Notes under the pieces: model-generated
What the model was told of the DNA's origin: nothing
The model's input: only the letters and a program-made list of their open reading frames with translations
The model's database searches: none
Shown: one piece after another, positions 42,825 to 52,080 of the stretch
How the letters are laid out: the number at the start of each line of letters is the position of its first letter
How positions within the stretch are numbered: position 1 is the first letter of the stretch
Position numbers and translations under genes: made by a program
Assembly: GCA_001596155.1 (NCBI GenBank)
Contig: CP014771.1
Coordinates: 2,542,001 to 2,606,000, forward strand
Direction: 5' to 3'
Length of the DNA stretch: 64,000 nt
DNA from: Hymenobacter psoromatis
Lineage (GTDB): Bacteria; Bacteroidota; Bacteroidia; Cytophagales; Hymenobacteraceae

Positions 42825-45800
42825 CTAGAAAGTGGCCGCCAGCTTGAGTTGATACACGCGCGGAATGGGCACGTTGCCGAAGTCGATGGCGCGCAGCAAA
42901 TCGGAGGAGCCGCCGGCGCTGGTTTCGGGGTCGAAGCCGTTGTATTTATCCCACGAATAGAGATTGCGGCCCACCACCGACACCGTTAACGCATTGAGAT
43001 ACTTGCTGATGGTGGGTAGCGAGTAGCTCAGGGCCAGTTCGCGCAGCTTCACGTACGAGCCATCATCGACCCGAAACTGCTGGGTGTTGTAGATGGCGAA
43101 AACGTAGCCGCGGGGCAGCGTGCCGCGCAGTTCTTGCTCGTCCAGGTCGCCGAGCCCTACCCCCTGCCGGGTGCGCTTATCGGCGTTGAAGACGCTGACG
43201 CCCTGCACGGCATCGAGCAGCACGTGCAGCGACAGCTTTTTGTAGGCGAATGTGGTGTTGAGCGAGCCCGTCCAGTTGGGATTGGGGTTGCCGATAACGG
43301 CGTTGGCCACGGTGGTGCCGGCGGCGTAGCTGGGCTGGCCATCGGCCCCGCGCGCGGGCACGTAGGTGGTGCTGCCCACGGCCTGGCCGCTGGTGCGCTC
43401 GTCCTGCGGGAAGCCCTGGGGCGTGAGCAGCAGCGAGCCGTCGGGGTTGCGGGCGTAGGTGGAGCCGTAGAACACGCCCGCCGGCTGGCCATTGAGCAGG
43501 TACACCGGCGCGCCGGCCGCGTTGTCAATCGAGATGGCCTGCGTCGCGCCGTTCGAGCCCGGCAGGTCGAGCACCTTGTTGCGGTTGCGGTTGTAAATGA
43601 GGGTGATATCCCAAGCGAAGCTACTGGTTTTGACGGGGGTAGCGCTCAGCACCACTTCCAGGCCGCGGTTTTCCATCGAGCCCACGTTGTTCACAATGGC
43701 CGAGCCGCCGGTGCTGGCGGCCAGGTTGCGGCGCACCACCAGGTCGGTTATTTTCTGGTGATAGGCCGTGATGCCCAGCCCCAGCCGGTCGTTGAAAAAG
43801 CCCAGGTCGGCACCAAACTCAAACTCGCCCATGCGCTCGGGGCGCACGGCGGGGTTGGCCAGCGTCGTGCCCGGCACGATGGTGTTCTTCCCCAAAAAAC
43901 CCACCGGCTGAAACTGGTAAAACCGGTCGTAAGACCCAATGCCCGTGAGGTTGCCGGCCTCGCCATAGCTGGCGCGCAGCTTGAGGCTGTTGAAGGCCTT
44001 GACGTAGCCCGCATCTTGCCAAAAGCCCAAATCTGACACCACCAGCGAGCCGCTGATTTTGGGATACAGCTGGTTGGTTTCCGACTCCGAAAACTTCGAA
44101 GAGCGGTCGCGCCGCAGCGAGCCGGTGACGAACGCCAGGTTGCGGAAGCCCACCGTGGCCTGCCCGTAGTAGCCGCTCAGGTCGAAGCGGTCGAGCGAAT
44201 AAGCCGAGGTTACGGTGGTGTTCGAGGCCCCGCTCACGGTGGTGATGAAGGGTGCCAGGTTCTGGCCCTGGGTGGTGGTATAGTCCTGCTGGCTATACTG
44301 ATAGCTGTAACCGGCCAGCAGGTTCAGCTTCAGGTTTTCGGTGAAATAGCGCTCGTAGCCCACGTTCACGTCCGAGTTGAGCTGGAGGGCCACGTTGTTG
44401 CCGTTGGCGGCGTAGCCGAGGGGGTAGCGGGCGGCCGGCAGGCCCGCCGTGGCCTGGTAGGGGTAGGGCCGGATGTAGCTCTGGCCGGCCTGCGAATAGG
44501 CATCCACGCCCAGCACGTAGTCCACGCTTAGGCCCTTCACGGGCGTCAGGCTCACCTGCACGTCGCTGATGGTGCGGCTGATGCCCTGCGTAAATTTCAT
44601 GTCCTCGATGGTCGAGAGCGGGTTCACGCGGGTGGGCTCCACGGCCAGCAGGTTGCCGCTGGCATCGCGCTGCGTAATATCGTAGATATTGTTGGTGATA
44701 TTGACCGAGTTGATGGGGCTGTAAAAGACGTTGCCGTTGGCTTTCTCATTAGAAAAGCTGTTGATGTAGCTCAGGCCCGCCGACACCTTGGCCCAGCTGG
44801 TGAGGCGCTGGTCGAGGCGCGCCCGCAGGTTGTAGCGCGTGAAATCAGTGCCCTTGATAATGCCCTGATTTTTGAGGTAGCCCAGCGAAAAATAATACTG
44901 CGTGCGCTCCGAGCCGCCGGCCACCGACAAGGCATCGTCGGTGCCGTAGCCTTTCTGGAAAATCTGGTCGAAGTAGTTGTAGCGCGTTACATCTACCAGG
45001 TTGGTAGCCAGCTGGGTAGTAGCCCCGGCGCGGGTAATGCCGGTGGTCGTCACGCCGGGGTTGGCGGCCACCGCCGGCGCGCCAATGGGGTAGAGCCGCA
45101 GCCCGGCGTAGCCAAACTGCTTGCCATACGTATTCACCGGCACCATGTGGCGCAGCTCATTGAGCTGAAAGCTAGTGCTGAATGACACCCGCGGCGCGCC
45201 CGCCTGCCCGCGCTTGGTGGTGATGAGCACTACCCCATTGGAGGCCCGCGAGCCGTACTGCGCCGCCGCCGCCGCCCCATTAATGACGTTGATGCTGGCA
45301 ATATCGTTGGGGTTGAGGTCGGCCAGGCGGTTTTGGCCGGCGTTGGCCTGCCCGATGTCGTTGGCCGAGGCCAGCTGCGACACGTTGGTGCTGGCGTTGC
45401 TAATTATCACGCCATCAATGACGTAGAGCGGGTCGGAGGAGCCCGACAGCGAGTGCACCCCGCGCAGGCGCACCGAGATGGAGCCGGCCGGGTCGCCGGA
45501 GTTCTGCGTTATTTGCGCGCCCGGCACCTTGCCCTGCAGCGAGTTGAGCAAGCCGCCCGAGCCGCTCTGCGTCAGCTCATTGCCGCTGATGGTGCTGATG
45601 GCATTGCCCAATTCGCGCCGGCTGGTGGTCACCGTCGAGCCCACTACCACTACTTCGTCGAGGTTCTGGTGGCTTTCGGCCAGCAGCACGTCGGTGGTTA
45701 TGGTTTCGGCCCCGCCCAGCGTCACCGCCCGCGATTCGGTGCGGTAGCCTACCAGCGAAAACGTGAGCGTGTAGGCCCCCGCCGCCTGCGTGCCCGTGAG

Positions 45801-46016
45801 CGTGTAAGCGCCGTCGAGGCCAGTGGTGGCACCCTGGGTCGTGCCTTTGAGCAGCACCGTGGCACCCGGCAGGCCCTGCCCGCCGGCATCGCGCACCCGC
45901 CCGATGAGCGTGAACCGCGGCCCGGCCTGCGCCCACGCCGCCGCGTGTAGCAGCAGGCCCAGCAGCACGCAAATTCCGGTGGCCCAGGATTTCTTGGCTA
46001 AGTAGGTATGAGACAT
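42825..46016 (-). CDS. SusC-type TonB-dependent transporter
   Basis: The 1063-residue protein has a signal peptide (CVLLGLLLHAAAWAQ), a carboxypeptidase-like domain (about 35-110, FTLIGRVRDAGGQGLPGATVLLKG), a plug (NLDEVVVVGSTVTTSRRELGNAIST) and a barrel ending VYQLKLAATF. It heads the second SusC/SusD pair, with its SusD gene 143 bp downstream past a palindrome. A -7-like TATACTTG lies near 46057-46064 upstream. The substrate is unknown. Confidence 0.94.
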   Translation of the reverse strand: MSHTYLAKKSWATGICVLLGLLLHAAAWAQAGPRFTLIGRVRDAGGQGLPGATVLLKGTTQGATTGLDGAYTLTGTQAAGAYTLTFSLVGYRTESRAVTLGGAETITTDVLLAESHQNLDEVVVVGSTVTTSRRELGNAISTISGNELTQSGSGGLLNSLQGKVPGAQITQNSGDPAGSISVRLRGVHSLSGSSDPLYVIDGVIISNASTNVSQLASANDIGQANAGQNRLADLNPNDIASINVINGAAAAAQYGSRASNGVVLITTKRGQAGAPRVSFSTSFQLNELRHMVPVNTYGKQFGYAGLRLYPIGAPAVAANPGVTTTGITRAGATTQLATNLVDVTRYNYFDQIFQKGYGTDDALSVAGGSERTQYYFSLGYLKNQGIIKGTDFTRYNLRARLDQRLTSWAKVSAGLSYINSFSNEKANGNVFYSPINSVNITNNIYDITQRDASGNLLAVEPTRVNPLSTIEDMKFTQGISRTISDVQVSLTPVKGLSVDYVLGVDAYSQAGQSYIRPYPYQATAGLPAARYPLGYAANGNNVALQLNSDVNVGYERYFTENLKLNLLAGYSYQYSQQDYTTTQGQNLAPFITTVSGASNTTVTSAYSLDRFDLSGYYGQATVGFRNLAFVTGSLRRDRSSKFSESETNQLYPKISGSLVVSDLGFWQDAGYVKAFNSLKLRASYGEAGNLTGIGSYDRFYQFQPVGFLGKNTIVPGTTLANPAVRPERMGEFEFGADLGFFNDRLGLGITAYHQKITDLVVRRNLAASTGGSAIVNNVGSMENRGLEVVLSATPVKTSSFAWDITLIYNRNRNKVLDLPGSNGATQAISIDNAAGAPVYLLNGQPAGVFYGSTYARNPDGSLLLTPQGFPQDERTSGQAVGSTTYVPARGADGQPSYAAGTTVANAVIGNPNPNWTGSLNTTFAYKKLSLHVLLDAVQGVSVFNADKRTRQGVGLGDLDEQELRGTLPRGYVFAIYNTQQFRVDDGSYVKLRELALSYSLPTISKYLNALTVSVVGRNLYSWDKYNGFDPETSAGGSSDLLRAIDFGNVPIPRVYQLKLAATF

Positions 46017-46154
46017 AGAATGAAGGGGTAAGGGTAAGAAAAGCAGTTCGTGGCGTCAAGTATAAGACACTTTTGGCTATTTCCCCTTAATCTTGCCTTC
46101 ATGCAGCGAAGCGCTTACCCGCGCCCGGTGCCCTACCCCCGGCTTTAAACGCCT

Positions 46155-46899
46155 TCAGTAAGTTAGGACCAGTAGCGTCCCAACTGGTCGTCGTGCGCTG
46201 GCCGGGCCAGCCCTACCCCCCTGCACCAGCCGGGCCACGAAGTAGGCAGCCGCCCCGATGGCGGCCATGCGCAGCGCCCCGGCCACCGGCGGCTGCCCGG
46301 TGAGGCGGCTCTTGAAGTACCCGAACACCAGCAAACACAGCAGCGTGATGAGCACCAACCAGCGCAGACCCTCGGCCGGGGTGGCGGTGAAAACATAGCC
46401 GCTCAGCGGTAGCAGCCCGCCCGCCACGTAGGCCGCCGCGATGGTGACCGCGCTTTTGGGAGCCTGGCGCGGGTCGGGCTCTTCCAGGCCCAGCTCATAT
46501 TTCATCATGAAGCGCACCCACTGCGCGGGGTTTTGCACCAGCTCGGCGGTGGCGTGGGTGGCGGTGGTGTCGGAGAGGCCCATTTCCACGAACAGCTCGT
46601 GCACTTCGCGGCGCTCCACGTCGGGCACGGTGCGCACTTCCTCGTGCTCGCGGGCCAGCTCGGCGGCGTAGTGCTCCACCTCGGTGCGGCCGGCCAGGTA
46701 GCCGCCCAGGCCCATCGCGATGGAGCCGGCCACAATCTCGGCCAGCCCCGCCGTGATGATGAGGCCCGACGACTGCACGGCCCCGCTCAGCCCGGCGGCC
46801 AGGGCAAAGGGCACCGTGAGGCCATCGGAAAGGCCAATCACGATGTCCTAAAAAAGCCGAGCTGGTGAGATGCGCTTCGGCGTGGGGGGTAGGGAGCAT
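46155..46899 (-). pseudogene. VIT1/CCC1-family Fe/Mn transporter with N-terminal frameshift
   Basis: The main frame (46155-46841) reads VIGLSDGLTVPFALAAGLSGA, which is the core of VIT1/CCC1 vacuolar-iron-type transporters, and has the metal-binding helical middle (AREHEEVRTVPDVERREVHELF) and terminal membrane helices. The expected beginning, HAEAHLTSSAFL, is found upstream from ATG 46899 but in another frame. One base (46848) lies between the TTA codon and GAC of DIVIGL, so two bases are missing or one is extra, and the second frame has TAG at 46850-46848. Translation could restart at GTG 46841, losing the first cytoplasmic segment. Confidence 0.8.
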
Positions 46900-46990
46900 G
46901 GGGAAAAAGCGAGGGGGTAGGAAACCATAAAGGCCCAACGGCCAGAAGCCGCCGGGCCAGTCGGCTACGGAAGGGGGGGTAGGGCGCGGG

Positions 46991-47248
46991 CTAGAAGCTC
47001 TTGTCCTGCACGCGCTGGCGAATCAGCGCCTTCAGGCGGTCGATGTTCTTGACTTCCTGGGTTTTAAGGTCCTGCCAGAACTGCTTGCTATCCTGCACGC
47101 CGGCCTTCTCGGCGTTGGCAATGCACTGGTCGTAGCGCCACAGGGCATCGAGGCGGTTGCTCAGGTCGTGGATGAGGTCGTGGGCGTGGTTGGGCAGGCC
47201 CTTGGTTTCGCCGATGTGCTGCTCGGCTTCTTGTTCGGGGGTTGGCAT
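46991..47248 (-). CDS. Small helical protein in the metal-transport cluster (85 aa)
   Basis: The protein starts MPTPEQEAEQHIGETKGLPNH and is predicted wholly helical and soluble, with a KQFWQDLKTQEVKNIDRL segment. It contains three His residues and one Cys, but no recognised metal motif. The family is not recognised. It lies between the VIT-like gene and the TPR-like gene on the same strand, so a role with them is possible but unproven. Confidence 0.6.
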   Translation of the reverse strand: MPTPEQEAEQHIGETKGLPNHAHDLIHDLSNRLDALWRYDQCIANAEKAGVQDSKQFWQDLKTQEVKNIDRLKALIRQRVQDKSF

Positions 47249-47296
47249 GAGTAAAAAAGAGAGGTGTAGGGTGAGAAATAAGTACTTATGCGATAG

Positions 47297-47770
47297 CTAA
47301 TTAGTAGCCGCATCGGCCCGCACCAGGTGCAGGTCCTGCGCCCAGCGCTGAATTTCGGGGGCGTGGCGGCGCACGTAGGCGCTCAGCTTCTCGGTCTGCT
47401 GCCCGGCAAAGTAGCAGTCGGCCAGCGCGTAGAAGCACAGCTTGTACTCCGTCAGCAGCGGGGCGCGCTCGGCGGCGGGCGTGCCCAGGTTGCTGATGCA
47501 GCCGCGCAGGCGGGTGAGGGCGGTGAGCAAGGTGTTTTCGGCGGCCTGCATCTCGCCCAGGCGCACCAGGGCGGCGCTCTGGCCGTGGCTGGCGGCGGCG
47601 TAGTGGCGCACCAGCAGCGAAGCCGGCGGCGTGAGCGGCCGGCCGGGGCTGGCCGTCGGGCTCAGGCCCGTGACCACGGCCGCGTACTGGCCCGCCGCCT
47701 GCTCATACTGGCCGTGAGAAAGGGCGGCTTCGGCCTGGCCCAGGCAGACTTGGCTTTCGTGGTAGCTCAT
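47297..47770 (-). CDS. Tetratricopeptide-like helical protein (157 aa)
   Basis: Three helix pairs with TPR-type spacing are visible (CLGQAEAALSHGQYEQAAGQY; SAALVRLGEMQAAENTLLTA; LCFYALADCYFAGQQTEKL). No signal peptide is present. It probably mediates protein contacts. It follows the TonB receptor gene on the same strand (54-bp gap). Confidence 0.65.
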   Translation of the reverse strand: MSYHESQVCLGQAEAALSHGQYEQAAGQYAAVVTGLSPTASPGRPLTPPASLLVRHYAAASHGQSAALVRLGEMQAAENTLLTALTRLRGCISNLGTPAAERAPLLTEYKLCFYALADCYFAGQQTEKLSAYVRRHAPEIQRWAQDLHLVRADAATN

Positions 47771-47823
47771 AAATTTGGCGGCCAGTTTGTGGTCAGAATA
47801 TTGAAAATGAATTGATTAGTAAC

Positions 47824-50277
47824 CTAAAACGGCACAACAATCTTGGCGGCCAGGTTGCGGCCGGGGCTGTAAATGCCGGACCGGCCGTTGGGCGAAGCCG
47901 CGTAGTACTCGAAGTACTTGAGGCGGTTGAGGTGAGCCTGGTAGGCCACGTTGAAGAGGTTGTCGCCTTGCAGCACCAGCTGCATGACCTCGCGGCCGCC
48001 CTTGGTGCGCAGGCTGGTGCCTACCCCCACGCCGCAGAGCACGTAGCCGGGAGTGCGGGTTTCGGCCCCATCCACGGCGTAGAAGCGGTTTTGGGTGGTC
48101 GTGGCATCCACCGTGAAGCGGAAGTAGGGGGCCGCGAAGGCGCTCGTTTTGCGGTCGGGCGCGGTGAAGCGCAGCTCGGAGCGCGACGACGGGGCCGGAA
48201 TCAGGGGCAGGTAGCGGCCGGCATCGCCCACCCGCGCCCGCAGCTCGGGGTTTTGGTTGAGGCCGATGACCAGCGCCGCGCCGGTGCGCAGGCTCACCCA
48301 GGGCAGGGCGGCAGGGTGAATATTGAACGCCACCTCGCCGCCGTAGAGGTCGGCTTTGGCCTGCTGAAACTGGTAGGTCGAGTTGCCCACCGGGTCGCGC
48401 AGGGGCTTGCCGTTGGCATCAAACTGCTTGGCCTGGTAGATGAAGTTATTGACGTGGTTGTAGAACGCCTCCGCGCTGCCCTCAAAGTCGGGCGACTTAT
48501 ACAAAATCCCAATGTCTTCCTGCACGTTAAATTCGGGCACGAATGAGCGGTTGCCCAGGTAGATGATGTGCGCGCCGGGGTCGAGGCCGTTGGAGCCGAT
48601 TTCAGGGATGTTCGGAGCCCGGTAGCCGCGCGAGATGTTGGCCCGCAGCACCAGCTTGTCGCCCAGGGCGTAGGAGCCGCCTAGGCTGGCCGAAACGCCC
48701 GTAAACGTGCGCTGGAAGGCGGCGAACTGCAAGTCCGCATCGGTGGTGCCCTGCCCCACGGCGTGGTCGAAGCCGTTGGCCGGGTTAGGCCCCACGTAGA
48801 AGTCGTTCCAATGCACGTGCCGGGTATCGTAGCGCAGGCCGCCGGTCAGCTCCAGCGCGCCGAAAGCCTTCTTAATCAGCCCGAAGCCGCCCAAATCAAA
48901 CAATTTATAAGGCGGAATCGGAAAGTCGGTAGCGTTTAAGTGCTTGTTATCCTGGCTCATGCCGTTGGCCCCCACCGTAAACTCGTAGCCGTGCACGGCA
49001 TCGAAGAGGTAGCGCGCCTGGTAGTTGACGGTCGTCAATTGCAGGTCGAGGCCCGGCTGGTCGGCGTCGGTGGGGTGGTTGAATTCCTGGCGGTGGTTTT
49101 GCTGCACGCCCAGCAGCGCCCGCAGCTCGCCCGGCCCCAGGCGCACCTCCGTGGTGCCGAAGGCCCGGTAGTGCTGAATGCGCTGCCGCAAGTCGCTGAT
49201 ACCGTAGCGTTGAAGCTCATGGTCGCTCACTATTGGCCGGTCCTTGATATCATCCTTATCACCCTCGAATAGTTGCCGGGTAAAGCGCCGGCTCAGCGAG
49301 TCGCGGCTGCCATCGGGGATTTCCTGGCGGTCGTCGAAAGTGGTTAGCCACAGGTGCGCGCCGCCCCACTGCTTCTGCACGCCCAGCATCCCGGCCACCT
49401 GCACCTCCCGAAAGCCGGTGTTGTACACCAGCCCGTCCACGGGGTTGCGGTAGTCGTGGGCCTGGCGGCGGCTGGCGCGCAAGCTGGTCTGAAAGCCATT
49501 CTTCTGGTAGTTGAAAGCCAAGGAGTTGCCAATCATGCCGTTCACGCCCTGGTACTCGGCCAGCGCCTCGCCATGCACCTCGCCGTCGGGGCCTTTGGGC
49601 AGGCCCGGAATCAGGTTTACTACCCCCGCCACGGCATCGGAGCCGTAGAGCAAGCTGGCCGGGCCTTTCACCACCTCCACGCGGTCCACAAGGTAGCCAT
49701 CTACCTCAATGCCGTGCTCGTCGCCCCACTGCTGCCCTTCCTGGCGCAGGCCGTTGAACATGGTCAGCACCCGGTTGTAGCCCAGCCCCCGGATGAACGG
49801 CTTGCTGATGTTCGGCCCCGTCGTCACGGCACTCAGGCCCGGAATGCCGCGCACCGCCGCGTCAATGGCGTTGGAATTAGCATTCAGCCGAATTTCCTTC
49901 TGCGACATGGCCGCGATGGGCACCGGCGAGCGCCGGATTTCGGTGGCCCGGCCCACGCCGGTTATCACTACTTCGTTCAGGGTTTTGCCCTCCGCCGTGA
50001 TTCTGATAATCAAGGACTTATTGGTGGGTAGGGTAACCGTAGGCGTCGCCGTGGCGTAGCCCACGGCGCTCACTTGCAGCTTCTGGGGGCCGGCCGGCAA
50101 GCCGGGCAGCGTAAAGTGGCCGTTTTCGTCGGCCGTCGTGCCCTGCGTGAGGGCCGGTATTGCCACGCTGGCGAAGGGCACCGGCCGGCCCTGCGCGTCC
50201 AGCACCAGCCCACGCAAAGGCGTCTGGGCATGGGCTAAAAACGGGATAAAGAATAGAAAGAGAAGAAGTTGCTTCAT
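47824..50277 (-). CDS. TonB-dependent receptor, ZnuD/CirA-like metal-uptake type
   Basis: The 817-residue protein has a signal peptide (LLLFLFFIPFLAHAQ), a carboxypeptidase-like domain (PLRGLVLDAQGRPVPFASVAIP), and a TonB box and plug (NEVVITGVGRATEIRRSPVPI; GQQWGDEHGIEVDGY; VVKGPASLLYGSDAVAGVVN). A full barrel ends NLAAKIVVPF. The GDEHG plug segment is like ZnuD-type receptors. With mntH next to it and a VIT-like and a CDF gene close by, uptake of a transition metal complex is the likely role. I chose ATG 50277; the frame upstream to 50451 crosses a palindrome. Confidence 0.9.
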   Translation of the reverse strand: MKQLLLFLFFIPFLAHAQTPLRGLVLDAQGRPVPFASVAIPALTQGTTADENGHFTLPGLPAGPQKLQVSAVGYATATPTVTLPTNKSLIIRITAEGKTLNEVVITGVGRATEIRRSPVPIAAMSQKEIRLNANSNAIDAAVRGIPGLSAVTTGPNISKPFIRGLGYNRVLTMFNGLRQEGQQWGDEHGIEVDGYLVDRVEVVKGPASLLYGSDAVAGVVNLIPGLPKGPDGEVHGEALAEYQGVNGMIGNSLAFNYQKNGFQTSLRASRRQAHDYRNPVDGLVYNTGFREVQVAGMLGVQKQWGGAHLWLTTFDDRQEIPDGSRDSLSRRFTRQLFEGDKDDIKDRPIVSDHELQRYGISDLRQRIQHYRAFGTTEVRLGPGELRALLGVQQNHRQEFNHPTDADQPGLDLQLTTVNYQARYLFDAVHGYEFTVGANGMSQDNKHLNATDFPIPPYKLFDLGGFGLIKKAFGALELTGGLRYDTRHVHWNDFYVGPNPANGFDHAVGQGTTDADLQFAAFQRTFTGVSASLGGSYALGDKLVLRANISRGYRAPNIPEIGSNGLDPGAHIIYLGNRSFVPEFNVQEDIGILYKSPDFEGSAEAFYNHVNNFIYQAKQFDANGKPLRDPVGNSTYQFQQAKADLYGGEVAFNIHPAALPWVSLRTGAALVIGLNQNPELRARVGDAGRYLPLIPAPSSRSELRFTAPDRKTSAFAAPYFRFTVDATTTQNRFYAVDGAETRTPGYVLCGVGVGTSLRTKGGREVMQLVLQGDNLFNVAYQAHLNRLKYFEYYAASPNGRSGIYSPGRNLAAKIVVPF

Positions 50278-50368
50278 ATAAGTAAGCAATAAAAAAAGAC
50301 AAGGCAAAGCCGGCAGCGGCTGAAAAGCCACTTGAAAAAAGAATCCGGGTTGGGGGGAAATGAGGGGG

Positions 50369-50456
50369 GTAGGGTGCGGGGCTCGCCCCCGCCCGTCGTT
50401 GAACGACTGGCGCTGGTTTCGGGCAACGACGGGCGGGGGCAAGCCCCGCACCCTAC
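50369..50456. repeat. G/C-rich long palindrome upstream of the TonB receptor gene
   Basis: Arms beginning GTAGGGTGCGGGGCTCGCCC (50369) and ending with the complement (50456, one difference) lie between mntH and the TonB receptor gene. The left end is preceded by a GGGGGG run, forming the GGGGGGTAGGG word. Confidence 0.85.
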
Positions 50457-50495
50457 ATGCAAAATCCAGCCGTTACTTAAAAAGCAGGTAGCCGT

Positions 50496-51863
50496 TTACT
50501 CATTCCCAGCAAAGGTTTGGTAGAGCAGAAAAGCGTTCAGCACCAGGATGATACCCGCCACAGCCCAAGCAGTGAAGCGCAGCCAGGGCCGGTTCACGAA
50601 CACGCCCATCTTGAGCTTGTCGTTGGTGAAAAGCACCAGCGGAATGACCGCGAACGAGAGCTGCAAGGAGAGAATTACCTGGCTGAGCACCAGCAGTTGG
50701 CCGGTGCCTTTTTCACCGTAAATAACCGCCACGATGAAAGCCGGCACCACGGCCAGCAGCCGCGTGACCAGCCGCCGCAGCCAGGGCCGCAGCTTGATGT
50801 GCAGAAAGCCTTCCATCACCACCTGCCCGGCCAGCGTGCCGGTGAGCGTGGAGCTTTGGCCCGAAGCCAACAGCGCAATGGCAAACACCACGCTGGCTGC
50901 GCCCGCGCCCAGCACCGGCGTCAGCAATTTGTGGGCGTCGGCGATGTCGGCCACGTCGTCGTAGCCCTTGCCGTGGAAAGCGGCGGCGGCCGTGACCAGG
51001 ATGGCCGCGTTCACGAAAAAGGCCAGCCCTAGCGCCGTAGTCGAGTCGATGGTGGCAAACTTGATGGCCGAGCGCTTGCCCGTTTCGGTGGGCTCAATCT
51101 GCCGCACCTGCACGATGGCCGAGTGTAGGTACAGGTTATGCGGCATCACCGTGGCCCCCAGAATACCGATGGCCACGTAGAGCATGGCCGGGTTGCTGAC
51201 CACCTGCGCCTGCGGCACCAGCCCGGCAGCCAGCCCCAACCAGTCGGGGTGCGAGGCAATAATCTCGTAGAGAAAGCAGACGAAGATGGTGAAAATCAAC
51301 GCCATCACCAGGCTTTCAATTACCCGGAAACCCTTGCTCTGCAACAGCAATATCAGCAACACATCGAAGGTAGTGAGGACGATGCCCCAGGCGATGGGCA
51401 GGCCGAAAAGCAGGTTGAAGGCGATGGCCGAGCCGATGACTTCGGCCAGGTCGCAGGCCGCGATGGCGATTTCGCAGAGCACCCACAGCACCATTGCCAC
51501 GGGCTTGGAATAGTGGTCGCGGCAGGCCTGGGCCAGGTCGCGCCCGGTTGCTACCCCCAGCTTCACGGCCAGGTGCTGCAAGAGCATGGCAAACAGGTTA
51601 CTAAGCAGCACCACGCTCAGCAGCGTGTAGCCAAACTTGGCTCCGCCCGCGATGTCGGTGGCCCAGTTGCCGGGGTCCATGTAGCCCACCGACACCAGCA
51701 GCCCCGGCCCCCAGTAGGCCCGGAATTTTTGCCAAAAGGAAGCGCCCTCGCCCGGCACCGGGATGCTGCCATGCACCTCGCTCAGCGAAATGCCGCGGCG
51801 GGGGTGCCGCCAGCCCGGCTCGGGCGCAACAACAGCAACGGGGGGGGTAGCGAGAGGCGACAC
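50496..51863 (-). CDS. mntH: NRAMP-family Mn2+/Fe2+ transporter
   Basis: The 455-residue protein has the NRAMP metal-site motifs YMDPGNWATD in the first helix and VMPHNLYLHSA in the sixth, with about eleven hydrophobic helices. It imports Mn2+ or Fe2+ with protons across the inner membrane. GTG at 51863 was chosen because the TTG at 51887 overlaps the -7 box (51885-51892). Two DtxR/MntR-like boxes lie just upstream, indicating metal-dependent repression. The TonB receptor downstream could supply the metal to the periplasm. Confidence 0.94.
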   Translation of the reverse strand: MSPLATPPVAVVAPEPGWRHPRRGISLSEVHGSIPVPGEGASFWQKFRAYWGPGLLVSVGYMDPGNWATDIAGGAKFGYTLLSVVLLSNLFAMLLQHLAVKLGVATGRDLAQACRDHYSKPVAMVLWVLCEIAIAACDLAEVIGSAIAFNLLFGLPIAWGIVLTTFDVLLILLLQSKGFRVIESLVMALIFTIFVCFLYEIIASHPDWLGLAAGLVPQAQVVSNPAMLYVAIGILGATVMPHNLYLHSAIVQVRQIEPTETGKRSAIKFATIDSTTALGLAFFVNAAILVTAAAAFHGKGYDDVADIADAHKLLTPVLGAGAASVVFAIALLASGQSSTLTGTLAGQVVMEGFLHIKLRPWLRRLVTRLLAVVPAFIVAVIYGEKGTGQLLVLSQVILSLQLSFAVIPLVLFTNDKLKMGVFVNRPWLRFTAWAVAGIILVLNAFLLYQTFAGNE

Positions 51864-51884
51864 GGAATTGGTAGGGAGCGGCTG

Positions 51885-51892
51885 CAAAGGTA
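51885..51892 (-). promoter_or_regulatory. Promoter -7 box of mntH
   Basis: TACCTTTG on the minus strand matches TAnnTTTG, 21 nt upstream of the chosen GTG start and 8 nt downstream of the first metal-repressor-like box. Confidence 0.6.
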
Positions 51893-51900
51893 AGAAGATT

Positions 51901-51938
51901 TTTAGACTGGCCTAAAAATATTTTTAAACTTGCCTAAA
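51901..51938. promoter_or_regulatory. Two DtxR/MntR-like operator boxes upstream of mntH
   Basis: TTTAGACTGGCCTAAA (51901-51916) and TTTAAACTTGCCTAAA (51923-51938) are near-palindromes of the TTTAG-n6-CTAAA type known for DtxR/MntR/SirR repressors. Their starts are 22 bp apart, about two helical turns, and the first abuts the mntH promoter. No dtxR or mntR gene is in the window. The boxes might also affect the divergent CDF gene. Confidence 0.65.
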
Positions 51939-51973
51939 TACCCTCTTCTGGCCGAAAAAGTTTTGAGGGTGGA

Positions 51974-52024
51974 GGGTAGGCTTTAGGCTGCCGGCTACCA
52001 ACGGCGGCTGGCTAAAGCCTACCC
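51974..52024. repeat. Palindrome between divergent mntH and CDF genes
   Basis: GGGTAGGCTTTAG (51974) faces CTAAAGCCTACCC (to 52024) with a partly paired GGCTGCCGGC...GGCGGCTGG centre. It lies upstream of both genes, so it is not a terminator for either. Confidence 0.75.
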
Positions 52025-52080
52025 TACCCGCCTGAACTCCGCCCACCCCTGCCGACCTTTGCGGACCCAACCTGCTCGTT

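Noticed and set aside
46848..46856. Programmed -1 frameshift at the T-TTT-TTA heptamer of the VIT-like gene
   Set aside because: The heptamer is in the right phase for a -1 shift, but that frame reads AGG ACA TCG TGA and stops; the transporter frame needs +1.
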